Shown here piece after piece: positions 46,270 through 58,073 of a stretch of 64,000 bases of DNA. Every line of letters begins with the position of its first letter. Position 1 is the stretch's first letter. Origin of the DNA: Heterodera schachtii (taxonomy: Eukaryota; Nematoda; Chromadorea; Rhabditida; Heteroderidae); the NCBI GenBank assembly GCA_023374025.1, contig SIJG01000043.1, forward strand, positions 603,880 to 667,879, in the 5' to 3' direction. A program made the translations under genes and the position numbers. The notes under the pieces were generated by a model that saw only the letters and a program-made list of their open reading frames with translations, was not told the origin of the DNA and did no database searches.

Positions 46270-47105
46270 AAAGGTTTGCGCAAAATTTAGTCATTTTTTG
46301 GACAAAAATCTGTTAGCAAATCGCATTAAAAATTACGAAATTTTCCTGACGGCACCTATCGGCACCGCCTGACCCTAAAATCCTTTATTTGCTTAAAAAT
46401 TTGCGCAAAATCACTAAGTTTGAATAATTTTTTGATAAATCTGTTAACAATTGAACTTAAATTTCCAAAATAAGCCCCCCCCCGCTCCCTAAAAAAGTTT
46501 TGTTTGGCCATTTACACGCCCAAAAAGGCAATAAACTAACAAGAATTTCGAATCGGTTTGTTTGCCTATGTCAAAATTCATTTTTTAAAATTTCGATATG
46601 GGGTCAAGTCACATGCCATTTCGTTGGATGTACAGAATACCGAATACAGTAAGCCATTCAGATCAAAAAGCGAGATTTTGGACAAAAACTCTACACGAAA
46701 AATTCAAATTTTTGCGAATTTCCTTCCGCAATTTCTGGCCTAAATGGATTTCCCCGTTCTTACTGTATTAGGTAATTCAGAGCCAATAGGAAAATATTCC
46801 AAAGTCCAAAAGTCATTAAAAGTTGGTTTCTCTATTTTTCTAGTGATTTTGACCACTTCTGCCATTTTGTTGAAGGTTTTGAAGATGAATTTTTAAGAAA
46901 TTTTCCATTTCTCAGGGTTGTTTATATTGTATTTTTGTTAATAAATTTTGGGCAAAAAGCCAAAATAGTCTTTTCCACACATTTTCTTCAGATTTTTGAC
47001 TCTAAAACCAAAATAGGCCCTAAGAACTCGAAAAGAGCTTAACAAAAACACCAAAGCGTGCGTTTGAGGCCACTGGGATCTCAGGAAAAAATAGACAAAA
47101 ACCTA
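46270..47105. repeat. Duplicated noncoding segment (pairs with 51360-52095)
   Basis: Starts near ctgttaacaattg and runs through aaagtccaaaag and gaactcgaaaagagctta; the same order occurs at 51370-52090. No gene seen. Confidence 0.7.
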
Positions 47106-47283
47106 AAAGTTGCATCTCTATTTCTCTATTTTTCAATATTCGTACGGTAGTGATGAAAATGTTAAGTAATGTGGGCAAAAGTCGGAGACGAAGGGGAGAA
47201 ATTTCTAAAATGATTTCATAAAAATTCCATAGATTGTAAAAAAAAAAAAAAAATCCCAGCGTCATCTACCGGCGGGGTCAAGG

Positions 47284-47664
47284 CAGTTCGTACAATGGCG
47301 TTTCGTACAATTTGAAATTGGAATGGCCATAACTTTTTTGTTCGTCGGTTGATTTCTTCAAAATTGGTATCATTCGAAAGCTCTACGTGTTTAGAAGCTA
47401 TCATTAAGCAGAAGCTAAGCGATTAATCATCTCACCAAAAAGTTATGATATATAAGACTTAAAAATCCAAGAAAACCCTAATTTTTTGTAAACTATAAAT
47501 CATAACTTTTCGGTGAGATGATTAATCGCTTAGCTTCTGCTTAATGATAGCTTCTAAACACGTAGAACTTTCGAATGATACCAATTTTGAAGAAATTAAC
47601 TGGCGAATAAAAAAGTTATGGCCATTCCCATTTCAAATTGTACGAAACGCCATTGTACGAACTG
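47284..47664. repeat. Near-perfect fold-back, ~170-bp arms
   Basis: The left arm begins cagttcgtacaatggcgttt and the right arm ends aaacgccattgtacgaactg. The match continues through ggccataactttttt, tatcattcgaaag and ctaagcgattaatcatctca, leaving a loop of about 30-40 bp. Block II (52.1 kb) lacks it. Confidence 0.85.
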
Positions 47665-47984
47665 CTATCGACCCATCTACCGGCATCGCCGAATCAAAAA
47701 AAAAATTTTTTCCTTATAAAACTGGCGCAAATTTGAAACGTTGGACAAAATCATTTAAGCAACCTTCCTGACCGGATCTTCCCCCGCCCTGTTTTTCCAA
47801 GCTTTTGAAAAAACGGGTCGCATAAAATAGGCATTGGTCAATTTTAAATTAAAAAAGCGAAAATTCATTTCAATTTTTTGTCTTGTTCGACATTTTAAAA
47901 ATGCTTTTCTTTTAATACATAACCAATGTTCAGGCAATTCATTATTACCTACTTCTTCGCCCGTCTCTTTGACTGTTCGCCCGT

Positions 47985-48590
47985 AATCTTTGGCGTCCAT
48001 CCCATTTTTGCCCGCCGTTGGCTCATCCGTTCGCTGTGCCTACCTTTTTGCGCATTTTTAAGGTTTTTGAAAAAACGCGCCGCGAAAAAGCGGTGGTCAA
48101 TGTTAGCAAAAAAAAGAGCTAATTTCCGTCAATTTCTTGTATTATTTGATATTCAAAAAATGCTTTTCTTTTAATCCTTAACAAATGTTTAGGCGTCCAT
48201 CCCATTTTTGCCCGCCGTTGGCTCATCCGTTCGCTGTGCCTACCTTTTTGCGCATTTTTGAGGTTTTTGAAAAAAACGCGCCGCGAAAAAGCGGTGGTCA
48301 ATGTTAGCAAAAAAAAAGAGCTAATTTCCGTCAATTTCTTGTATTATTTAATATTCAAAAAATGCTTTTCTTTTAATCCTTAACAAATGTTTAGGCGTCC
48401 ATCCCATTTTTGCCGCCCGCCGTTGGCTCATCCGTTCGCTGTGCCTACCTTTTTGCGCATTTTGATTGAGGTTTTGAAAATGTCCCCCCAAAAAAGTGGC
48501 GGTGTAAAATGGGAAAACGCATTTAAATGAATGGACTCTGGACTCCGAAAATTTGAGTCTGACTTTGATTGGGTCAAAAATGAGACTGTA
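47985..48590. repeat. Three tandem ~200-bp units
   Basis: The phrase gcgtccatcccatttttgcc starts units near 47992, 48193 and 48396. Each contains ccgttggctcatccgttcgc and gcggtggtcaatgttagc. A related single unit lies at 52890-53000. Confidence 0.8.
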
Positions 48591-49485
48591 CATTTTGGTA
48601 TCGTATCCGCCGACCCCAATTGTGTGGCACTTTTCGGGCGGGGGGGGGGGGGGGGGGGAACGACTCGGGGGAGGAAATGAAGTTCAGCCGGTAAAAATTG
48701 GCATTCCCTTTGAGAGGTTTTCAAAAAATTTAACCATTTTTAAATAAAAATACGCGCCATTCCCCAAGGTTTCCCCGGCGGTGATTACTTCCTTTTTGAA
48801 AGCCGTGTGGTCTCTCAGCGAAAAGTTCGGCTCCATCTTCATCAGCATTCGCCAAATTCAATACGGTTTGAAAATGTTTTATGTCTCTCGCTAAAAAAGA
48901 CCCCCTTGTTTTTTTAATTTGAAAAAAATTGAAAAATTTTTAGGGGGGTCGGACTCCCCCCAGGGTTCGGAAGGCACGGAGGGGTCGCAAATTTTGGAAA
49001 TTTAATTAACAATTTCATTAAAAATTCCACAAATTTTCCCCGCACCGCAAAAAAGGGTTTGAAAAACAAATCGCCTACCCCCCTCCCCCCTCGCAAAATT
49101 TTTTTCCCACTCCCTCCCCCCTTTTTAATGTATGAACATTGTCCGTTCAACTTTTCCTAAATTCCTGTTATTGTTACATCATTTTGGAAATAAAACTCTC
49201 TCATTGTCAAGCATTTTCTCTATCAAAAAAAAAAATGCACATATCTAAAATTTCAAGAAAAAAGGGAAAATTTTAATTAATTTTTGAAAATTCTTGAAAA
49301 AACTTACAAAAAGGGTTTTGAAAAATCGCACGCAAGGAATATTTTGGTGCGGGAACGTGTTGCATTTGGGGGGTGGGCGGCATACGTGAACACGGGGTGG
49401 ACCAGGGCGAGGCCCATACGACGGACAAATGGCGCGGGGGGTGCGCCAGGACAAATTTTTGTACGAAGGCCCCCCCCCTGGGCTT
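48480..49485. repeat. 1-kb segmental duplication, copy 1
   Basis: Nearly identical to 52985-54005 (offset about 4.5 kb), including the orphan exon-like piece near 48765 and the ggggggtcggactcccccca phrase. Differences are mostly homopolymer lengths and a few small indels. Confidence 0.85.
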
Positions 49486-49589
49486 CATTGCGAATGGTTA
49501 TTTTTCCGAAAAAATAATGAGTTTTGTAGAAAAAAATGTTCTTAAAGAATTTAAGTTTTCTCTTGTTAAAACGCCATTTAAAATTTTAG

Positions 49590-49729
49590 ATGTGGCACTT
49601 TACCCGTAGAATAGAGGAGCACGAGATGCCTGATTTCTTCATGGAAAGTTTTATGAACCCCGACTACTACCACCGCAAGAAACAGACGTGGTTCCATCGC
49701 TGCATTTTCGCAGGATGACCTGCAAAGAT
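49590..49729 (+). pseudogene. FLYWCH-like mini-gene, copy 3, stop in zinc-finger core
   Basis: Exon 1 matches copy 2 (MWHFTRRIEEHEMPDFFMES) and follows TTTTAG directly. The second zinc cysteine codon is TGA (49716-49718), so the finger is broken. Exon 2 is absent, replaced by the GC-rich duplicated segment. Confidence 0.7.
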
Positions 49730-50102
49730 GTGAGTTGTTTTTGCTCACTTGATAAAATTGTAATGTCAACAAAAAAATTAGAATCTGACTTTGATTTCGG
49801 GGGGCGGGGTAGGAAATGAAATGACCCGGTAAAATTGGCAATTCCCTTTGAGAGATTGGCAAAAATGGGGGGGGGGAGCATACGTGAACAAGGGGTGTAC
49901 CAGGGCGAGGCTCATACGACGGACGATTGGCGGAGGGGGGTGCGCCAGGACAGATTTTTGTACAAGAGCCCCCAACTCCCTCCCCCCCTGGGATTCATTG
50001 CGAATTGTTATTTTTCTGAAAAAATAGAGTTTTATAGAAAGCATGCTTTTTAAGAAATTACTAATTTTCCTATGTAAATACTCCATTTAAAATTTTAGCA
50101 CA

Positions 50103-50374
50103 ATGTGGCACTTTCTCCGTACAATAGAGGTGCACGAAATGGCCGAATTCTTCATGGAAAGCTTTATGAACCCCGACTACTACGACCGGAAAAAACAGAC
50201 GTTCTATAATCGCTGTATTTTCGTAGGGTGCCCTGCGAAAATGTGAGTTGTTTTTTGCCCAATTGATAAAATTGTTATTCAACAAATGGGTTTAGTAAAA
50301 TCACTCGTTCGGGCGGAATTCGCCGGGTGTATTTCAACGTCCCTCACATGCACGGAGGACAGATTCATCATTAG
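50103..50374 (+). CDS. FLYWCH-like zinc-finger mini-protein, copy 4 (intact)
   Basis: Exons 50103-50242 and 50296-50374, 72 residues, starting MWHFLRTIEVHEMAEFFMES. The core is RKKQTFYNRCIFVGCPAK, then ITRSGGIRRVYFNVPHMH and a stop after QIHH. Same exon sizes (140 and 79 nt) and splice phases as copy 2; TTTTAG sits directly upstream of the short leader. Amino-acid changes from copy 2 avoid the two Cys and the HMH histidines, consistent with a protein kept under selection, though few copies are available to judge. Confidence 0.65.
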
Positions 50375-50930
50375 AAAATGTGCGAACAGGGGAAAAGAGA
50401 AGGGAAAGATTTTTAGGGCCCAGAATGCCATTCATTTTGATATTTGTATATGTCATTTATTTTGATGGTTTTCTTTTGTCAATAAAATTTTTGATTAAAA
50501 TGTTCCTTTTTGTTCTCAATGCGTACCATTGCGGATGTGCTCCCTTTTTTCTGCTTATTCTTCTTGATATACTGATTTACCATTGCTTTTGAAAATTGCA
50601 TTCCTTTTGGCACCTCTTTTGTCCCAATTTCCACCCCCTCCTCCCCTCACAAATCGCATTTATTGCCTTTTCCTTTCTCTTTGGCCCCATTTTCAATCAT
50701 CCCTCTCCCTACATCTTTTCATTTTCGACATTTTTTCAGGTCTCGTAAAATCTGCTTTGCTAGGTTTTCTGGGTCGCTGAGCACGAATATGACATCCATT
50801 TCACCCAATTCCGAACCCCTGACCCGAATTGAACAAAAATCGAAAACTCAAATGTGCGTTTTTACATTTTTAGTCAAAATGGATTACCTAAATGGTTTTT
50901 TATTGAAGTAATGATGACTTTTCATTATTT
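50375..50930. repeat. Shared 3' flank of FLYWCH copies
   Basis: Sequence after copy 4 (tctttggccccattttcaat, ggtctcgtaaaatctgcttt) recurs after copy 2 (45690-46090) and copy 5 (57120-57650), so whole gene units were duplicated. Confidence 0.8.
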
Positions 50931-51065
50931 TCTGTGTATTTAAGTAAACAGTTTGAACCAAAAATGAGAAACTTGGAATTTTCGTCTTTTTGTTCAAATC
51001 GGGTCAGGGGTTCGGAATTGGGTGAAATGGATGTCATATTTTTGCTCGGCGACCTCGAAAACATA
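50765..51065. repeat. Fold-back element, ~100-bp arms
   Basis: ggtcgctgagcacgaatatg and atgacatccatttcacccaa on the left face ttgggtgaaatggatgtcat and gctcggcgacc on the right. The same element recurs at about 57505-57790. Single arms of related sequence occur near 6900-6970, 9265-9345 and 54800-54870. Confidence 0.75.
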
Positions 51066-52984
51066 TTAATAAATATATTTACGATTTTATAAATTTTGGA
51101 AAAAATTTTGGTATCATCGGTACTATTACCAAACCTTTTTCCTTATAAAACTGACGCAAAATCGCAAAATTGGACAAAATAATGTTACTTTTCGGTTTTA
51201 TGGAATAATTTACCCTTAAAATGGCCAAAAACCCCAGATTTTCTTGGACAGATTATTCCTTTTGTGCCACCAAAAAACTCAGTACATCTTTTGTTGGCAT
51301 ATTTTTCAAAATTTTGAAGTGTGTACACAAAACCGAAAAGTATAGTTTGGACAGTTTTTTGACAAATATGTTAACAATTGCACTCAAATTTCTAAAATAA
51401 GCCCCCCCGCTCCCTAAAAAAGGTTTGTTTGTCCATTACACGCCAAAAATTTAATATAAAATCATTTTTTTCAACATTTTTGGCCATAGGATTTTTTCAA
51501 ATTTAACGAAACAAACGAAATTTTGCAGGCTTATTGAAAATGATTTAGGCAATCGAATACTAGCAAAAATTTCAAATCGGTTTGTTTGCCTATGTCAAAA
51601 TTCATTTTTTTTTAAAATTTCGATAGGGGGTCCCAGTCACATGTCATTTCGTTGGAAGTAGCCATTAGACCAAAAAACGAGATTTTGGACAAAAACTCTT
51701 CACGAAAAATTCTAATTTTTGCGAATTTCCTTCCGCAATTTCTGGCCTAAATTGATTACCCCGTTCTTACTTTATTAGGTAATTCAGGGAGGGCCAAAAG
51801 GAAAATATTCTAGTGCAAAAATCATTAAAAGTTGGTTTTCTCTATTTTTCTAGAGATTTTGACTTCTGTCATTTTGTTGAATGTTTTGGAGATGGTTGTT
51901 AAGAAATTTTTCATTTCATAGGGGAGTTTATATAAAACGCCAAAATAGGTTTTTTTCACACATTTTTTTCTTCAAATTTTTGGCTCTAAAACTAAATAGG
52001 CCCTAAGAACTCGAAAAGAGCTTAAAAAACACCAAAGTTGCGTTTGAGGCCACTGAGAGCTCAGGAAAAAATAGACAAAAACCTAAAAGTTGTTTTCAAA
52101 ACTCTTGAAAAAACGGGTCGCATAAAATAGGCATTGGTTAATTTTAAATTAAAAAAGCGAAAATTCATTTCAATTTTTTATCTTGTTCAACATTTTTAAA
52201 AATGCTTTTCTTTTAATTCATAACTAATGTTCAGGCAATTCATTATTACCTACTTCTTCGCCCGTCTCTTTGATCTTTTTCGCCCCGCCGTTGGCTCATT
52301 CATTCGCTGTGCCTTCATTTTGCGCATTTTTGAGGTTTGTGAAAAAAATGCGCCGCAGAAAAGGGGGTGGTCAATTGTTAGTTAAAAAAGGGTTCTCGTC
52401 GGTTTTACGCGTCCCATGACTTTTGTGTCCATGGCTGGGATGGCATCGCCGAACCAAAAAAAAAAAAACCTTTTTCCTTATAAATTGCAAATTTGGACAA
52501 AATAATTTAGCAACCTTCCTGACTGGGTGGATCTTCCTTCCCCCGCCCTGTTTTTCCAAGCTCTTGAAAAAACGCGTAATTTTAAATAAAAAAAGCGAAA
52601 ATCTTCACTTCAATTTTTATTTTTTTTTTGTCTTGTTCGACATTTTAAAAATGTTTTTTTTTTAATATATAACCAATTCATTATTACCTACTTCTTCGCG
52701 CCGTCTTTTGGTTTTTTCGCCCGCCGTTGGCTCATTCATTCGATGTGCCTTTTTTGCGCATTTTTGAAGTTTTTGAAAAAACGCGCCGCAAAAAAAGCGG
52801 TGGTCAATGTTAGCAAAAAAAAGAGCTAATTTCCGTCAATTTCTTGTATTATTTGATATTCAAAAAATGCTTTTCTTTTAATCCTTAACAAATGTTTAGG
52901 CGTCCATCCCATTTTTGCCGCCCGCCGTTGGCTCATCCGTTCGCTGTGCCTACCTTTTTGCGCATTTTGATTGAGGTTTTGAAA

Positions 52985-54005
52985 ATGTCCCCCCAAAAAG
53001 TGGCGGTGTAAAATGGGAAAACGCATTTAAATGAATGGACTCTGGACTCCGAAAATTTGAGTCTGACTTTGATTGGGTCAAAAATGAGACTGTACATTTT
53101 GGTATCGTATCCGCCGACCCCAATTGTGTGGCACTTTTCGGGCGGGGGGGGGGGGGGAAAGGACTCGGGGGAGGAAATGAAGTTCAGCCGGTAAAAATTG
53201 GCATTCCCTTTGAGAGATTTTTCAAAAAAATTTTTTTACCATTTTTAAATAAAACAATTATCCAAAAATAATACGCGCCATTCTCCAAGGTTGTCCCCGG
53301 CGGTGATTACTTCCTTTTTTGAAAGCCGTGTGGTCTCTCAGCGAAAAGTTCGGCTCCATTTTCACCAGCAAATGTGAGTGAATTCGCCAAATTCAATACG
53401 GTTTGAAAATGTTTTATTACTCTCGCTAAAAAAGACCCCCTTGTTTTTTTAACTTGAAAAAAAATTGAAAAATTTTTAGGGGGGTCGGACTCCCCCCAGG
53501 GTTCGGAAGGCACGGAGGGGTCGCAAATTTTGGAAATTTAATTAACAATTTCATTAAAAATTCCACAAATTTTCCCCGCACCGCAAAAAAGGGTTTGAAA
53601 AACAAATCGCCTACCCCCCTCCCCCCTCGCAAAATTTTTTTCCCACTCCCTCCCCCCTTTTTAATGTATGAACATTGTCCGTTCAACTTTTCCTAAATTC
53701 CTGTTATTGTTACATCATTTTGGAAATAAAACTCTCATTGACAAGCATTTTCTCTATCAAAAAAAAAAATGCACATATCTAAAATTTCAAGAAAAAGGGG
53801 AAAATTTCAATTAATTTTGGAAAATTCTTGAAAAAACATACAAATAGTGTTTTGAAAAATCGCACGCAAGGAATGTTTTGGTGCGGGAACGTGTTGCATT
53901 TGGGGGGTGGGAGGCATACGTGAACAAGGGGTGGACCAGGGCGAGGCCCATACGACGGACGATTGGCGCGGGGGGTGCGCCATGACTGGTTTTTGTACGA
54001 AGGCC
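52985..54005. repeat. 1-kb segmental duplication, copy 2
   Basis: See 48480-49485. The orphan exon-like piece here (near 53290) carries the same 5-base deletion (gaaagccgtgtggtc instead of gccgtgccgtgtggtc) as the 48.8-kb copy. Confidence 0.85.
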
Positions 54006-54129
54006 CCCACCCACCCCCCACCCCCCCCCCCTTGATTTCGGAGGGCTGGGAGGGAAATGAAATGACCCGGTAAAAATTGGCAATTTCCTTTGCGACATTG
54101 GCAAAAATGTCTAAAATTTAATTTTCCAG

Positions 54130-54231
54130 CGCCATTCCCCAATGTTGTCCCCGGCGGTGATTACTTCCTTTTTGAAAGCCGTGCCGTGTGGTCTCTCAGC
54201 GAAAAGTTCGGCTCCATCTTCACCAGCAAAT
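54130..54231 (+). CDS. Orphan exon of an unknown gene, PGGDYFLFES motif
   Basis: Bounded by acceptor TTTTCCAG and donor GTGAGT, open in one frame: PFPNVVPGGDYFLFESRAVW, then SLSEKFGSIFTSK. Related copies at about 48765 and 53280 are frameshifted, and the copy at 54496-54560 diverges after RAMW. I do not recognise the protein. It is more protein-like than its surroundings and has been duplicated with the FLYWCH blocks. Confidence 0.4.
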
Positions 54232-54974
54232 GTGAGTGAATTTTTTTAACTTGAAAAAAAATTGAAAAATTTTTAGGGGGGGTCGGACTCCCCCCGGGGT
54301 TCAGAAGGCACGGAGGGGTCGCAAATTTTGAAAATTTAATTAACAATTTCATTAAAAACTCCACAGATTTTCCCCGCGGCGCAAAAAAAGGGTTTGTAAA
54401 ACAAAAAAACAAGTCGCCTATCCCCCCCCCCCCCCTCCCCCGCAAACAATTTCCTTTGAGACATTGGCAAAAATGTCTAAAATTTAATTTTCCAGCGCCA
54501 TTCCCCACGGTTGTCCCCGGCGGTGATTACTTCCTTTTTGAAAGCCGTGCCATGTGGTCAAAGAGGATGAAAAGAGAAAGCGAAAGGGGAGAGAGTTTTT
54601 TATTTTTTTTAATTATATTTTTATATGTATCATTTTTATAATTTATTCGTCATTTTTTTAATTAATTGTTCGATAAAATTAATTATTTTTTCGGTGAAAC
54701 CCATAAAAAATTTGGTAAAGTGAACTTTGTACCTCACCTTTTTTGGAAAAAAAAAATTAGAAATTTTTTTCGAAACAAAGTTGTTTTATGGTTTTTCTGG
54801 GTCGTAGAATCCGTTTCGGATATCTATTTCGGCCCATTTCGAACCCCTGACCTGGATTCGAACAAATTCGAAAATTCAGTTTTCAAAAAAATTCAAAATA
54901 TACAACCAAATGCATGAAATAAAAAGGAGAATGGATAAACTATAGTGAACGCCCCGTGAAAAAATGAGTCAAAT

Positions 54975-55395
54975 GACGGTACTATGCAGTTTACGCCACA
55001 TAAAAATTTTTTTTAATGGCAAAAATGCGTTTCCAGGGGTATTCGGGGCCGCTGATCACGAAAATGACATCCATTTCGAACCCCGGGCCCGAATTCGAAC
55101 AAAATCGGGAATTTATTTTTTACCAAAATCCATTATTGCCCAAAAACGATTCAAATGCGTGGAATTGCCATGAATACCCTATTATCTATTCATTTCAGTC
55201 TAATTGAATCGTTTTTGTTGGGCATAGAGGTGGATTTTAGTGAAAATGAATTTTCGACTTTGGTTCGGATCCGGGGTTAGAAACTAGTCAAATGAATGTC
55301 ATATTTCGTGTTCAGCGGCCCAAAACACCCCTGAAAAGACGTTTTAATAATTAAAAAAAACAATTTTTTTAATGTGGCGTAAACTGCATAAGTAC
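54975..55395. repeat. Fold-back element with tatgcagtttacgccaca ends
   Basis: TATGCAGTTTACGCCACAT on the left and ATGTGGCGTAAACTGCATA on the right. The arms continue with gcatttccaggggtattcgg-type sequence against aaaacacccctgaaaa and with gacatccatttcgaac against its complement. Confidence 0.8.
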
Positions 55396-55419
55396 CCAAA
55401 TGACATAGCAATCGATTCG

Positions 55420-55960
55420 TCTCAAGGAGCTAAGCATGGAAAAATATGTTTCGAGTTGCGGAAATGCCAAAAAACCGGTTTTTGAACCTGTTCAAAACTC
55501 AAAAAATTGGTAGATTTTTTTAAACGATCGAATCCCTTCGAATTTGGTATCATTCGAAAGCTCTTGACGAGCTAAGTCTAAAAATAATTGTATGAAGTCG
55601 AACCGCGCCATATAAAAACCGACAAGTATAAACCGGTTTTTGAACCGATTCAAATCTTATAGTGCCAATTCAGTACCAAACGTAATTTATAATTATTTTA
55701 ATTAGCGGCGCAGGGAAACTGGTGCAAATAGGTTATTTTGGTTATTGCGCTAAAATTGTTTTTTTTCATCCTATCATTTCCTGTTAGATTAAGCTCGTCA
55801 AGAGCTTTCAACTGGTTCCAAATTTGTCTGGATTCGATCGTTTAAAAAAAGTTGGAGTGCGAAATCTCTCAATTTTTCGAGTTTTGAACTGTTCAAAAAC
55901 CGGTTTTTTGGCATTTCCGCAACTCGGGACATATTCATGTGGTACTTGCTTATTTTGTCA
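55420..55960. repeat. Second fold-back, ~540 bp
   Basis: gttgcggaaatgccaaaaaa on the left faces ttggcatttccgcaac on the right; aaacgatcgaat and aaagctcttgacgagct also have inverted partners. Confidence 0.75.
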
Positions 55961-56455
55961 TTCCCCTGACATTTTTTTTGCTAATGATTTTTTCTAGACA
56001 AATTTTGATGCTGAACACAAATCTGACGTTTATTTTTAACCATAAAGTTTTCCAATGAATCGAACAAAAAATTGAAACTTAAATTTTTCTAGTTTCGCAT
56101 TTTTTGTTCAAAACCGGATTAAATGTAGGGAATTTTCCCCTAAGGCGTCTACCGGCACCGCGAGCAAAAAAGACTTTTTTTTAAATTAAAACTGTCGTAA
56201 TCACTAATTGCGGACATTTAAAGACGGTGTTAAAGCCAAAAATGCATTTTAAAATGAGTGGGTTTCTTCGAAAATTGAATCGATTTTGATAGACCATAAA
56301 TAGGGAATTGGTAAATTTTGCTATTACGACTCCCCCCCCCTAGTCTTTGTACTTCGTGGTGATGTTTGTTGGTTGTATTTTTGAAAAAATTGATTTTATC
56401 GAAAAAAGCAATTTAAAAAATGTTCTTGTCGAATTTAAATTTTTCTATTTTTTCT

Positions 56456-56762
56456 AGGGTAGGTCGGGACAAAGAAAATGCATTTGAATTCGCAAGTCCC
56501 TGATTAAAGACAGTCTTTTTTTATATTATCTGATATAATCACTTTCAAATATTTGTCAACCAAAGCTTAAATTTTTGTTTAATTTGTCATTAATTTTTTA
56601 TCGATTTTATTTTTACATTTTCACTAAACCACATAAAACCTGCGATAAGTAAAAATAAACGTCAGATTCGTGATCAGCGTCAAAAATAGCATTGAAAAAA
56701 TTATTTTTAAAAAATTTCAGGGGGTTGACAAAACCCGGAAGTACCCCGGTCCCGAGCTACCT
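56456..56762. mobile_element. Insertion upstream of FLYWCH copy 5
   Basis: Sequence continuous at 44.76-44.79 kb is split here by about 300 bp running from TCTAGGGTAGGTCGGGAC to GTCCCGAGCTACCTA. The inner ends are inverted (aggtaggtcgggac / gtcccgagctacct). The target duplication is AT-rich and approximate. Confidence 0.6.
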
Positions 56763-56879
56763 AATTTTTACTTTTGTAAACTTTCACTTTTAAAATTTAG
56801 TATACTCATGTGATATTTTCTTCAAATTATTGATTTGCAAACAATCAACAATTTATGTTTCAACACAAAATGCAATGAA

Positions 56880-57114
56880 ATGCCTGAATTCTTCATGGAA
56901 AGCTTTATGAACCCCGACTACTACCACCGGAAAAAACAGACGTTCTACCATCGCTGTATTTTCGTAGGGTGCCCTGCGAAAATGTGAGTTGTTTTTGCCC
57001 AATTGATAAAATTGTTATGTCAACAAATTGGTTTAGTAAATCACTCGTTCGGGCGGAATTCGCCGGGTGTATTTCAACGTCCCTCACATGCACCAAGGCC
57101 ACATTCATCATTAG
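56880..57114 (+). pseudogene. FLYWCH-like mini-gene, copy 5, 5'-altered and frameshifted
   Basis: Exon 1 (56880-56983) reads MPEFFMESFMNPDYYHRKKQ and keeps both cysteines, but the first 12 codons of the family are replaced. Exon 2 (57037-57114) lacks one A of the taaaatcac start seen in copy 4, shifting the frame before the histidines. The long 227-codon open frame across this region results from that shift and is not taken as a gene. Confidence 0.6.
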
Positions 57115-58073
57115 AAAATGTGCGAACAGGGGAAAAGAGAAGGGAAATATTTCTAGGGCCCAGAATGCCATTCATTTTTATATTTTATGTATGTCATTCA
57201 TTTTAATGCATTTATTTTTGTCAATAAAATTTTTGATTGAAATGCCACTTTTTGTTGTTGAATGCCCTCAATGCGAGGTGTGCCATTGCAGATGCGCTCC
57301 CTTTTTTCTGCTTATTCTCCTTGATATACTGATTTTCCATTGGTTTTGGAAAATTGCACTACATTTGGCCCCTCTTTTATCCCTCCCGTCACAAATCGCA
57401 TTTTTTTATTTTCCTTTCTCTTTGGCCCCATTTTCAATCATCCCTCTCCCGACATCTTTTCATTTCTGCCATTTTTTCAGGTCTCATAAAACCTGCTTTG
57501 CTAGGTTTTCGGGGTCGCTGAGCACGAATATGACATCTATTTCACCCAATTCCGAACCCCTGACCCGAATTGAAGAAAAATCGAAAACTCAAATTTGCGT
57601 TTTTACATTTTTAGTCAAAACGGATTACCTAAATGGTTTTTTATTGAAGTAATGATGAATTTCATTACGTTTCCGTGTATTTAGGTAAACGAAAATAGGA
57701 ATTTTCGTCTTTTTGTTCAAATCGGGTCAGGGGTTCGGGTTCGGAATTGGGTGAAATGGATGTCATATTTTTGCTCGGCGACCCCGAAAACCTATTAATA
57801 AATATTTTTTACGACTTTATAAATTTTGGAAATAAATTTTTAGAAAAGGTGTGGTGGTACCATCGGTACTATTACCAAACCTTTTTCCTTATAAAACTGA
57901 CGCAAAATTGCAAATTTGGACAAAATAATGTTACTTTTCGGTTTTATGGAATAATTTACCCTTAAAATGCCCAAAAAACCCCAGATTTTCTTGGACAGAT
58001 TATTCCTTTTGTGCCACCAAAAAACTCAGTACATCTTTTGTTGGCATATTTTTCAAAATTTTGAGGTGTGTAC

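Noticed and set aside
56969..57652. 227-codon frame
   Set aside because: It arises from the one-base loss in FLYWCH copy 5 and runs through the 3' flank, which is noncoding in the other copies.
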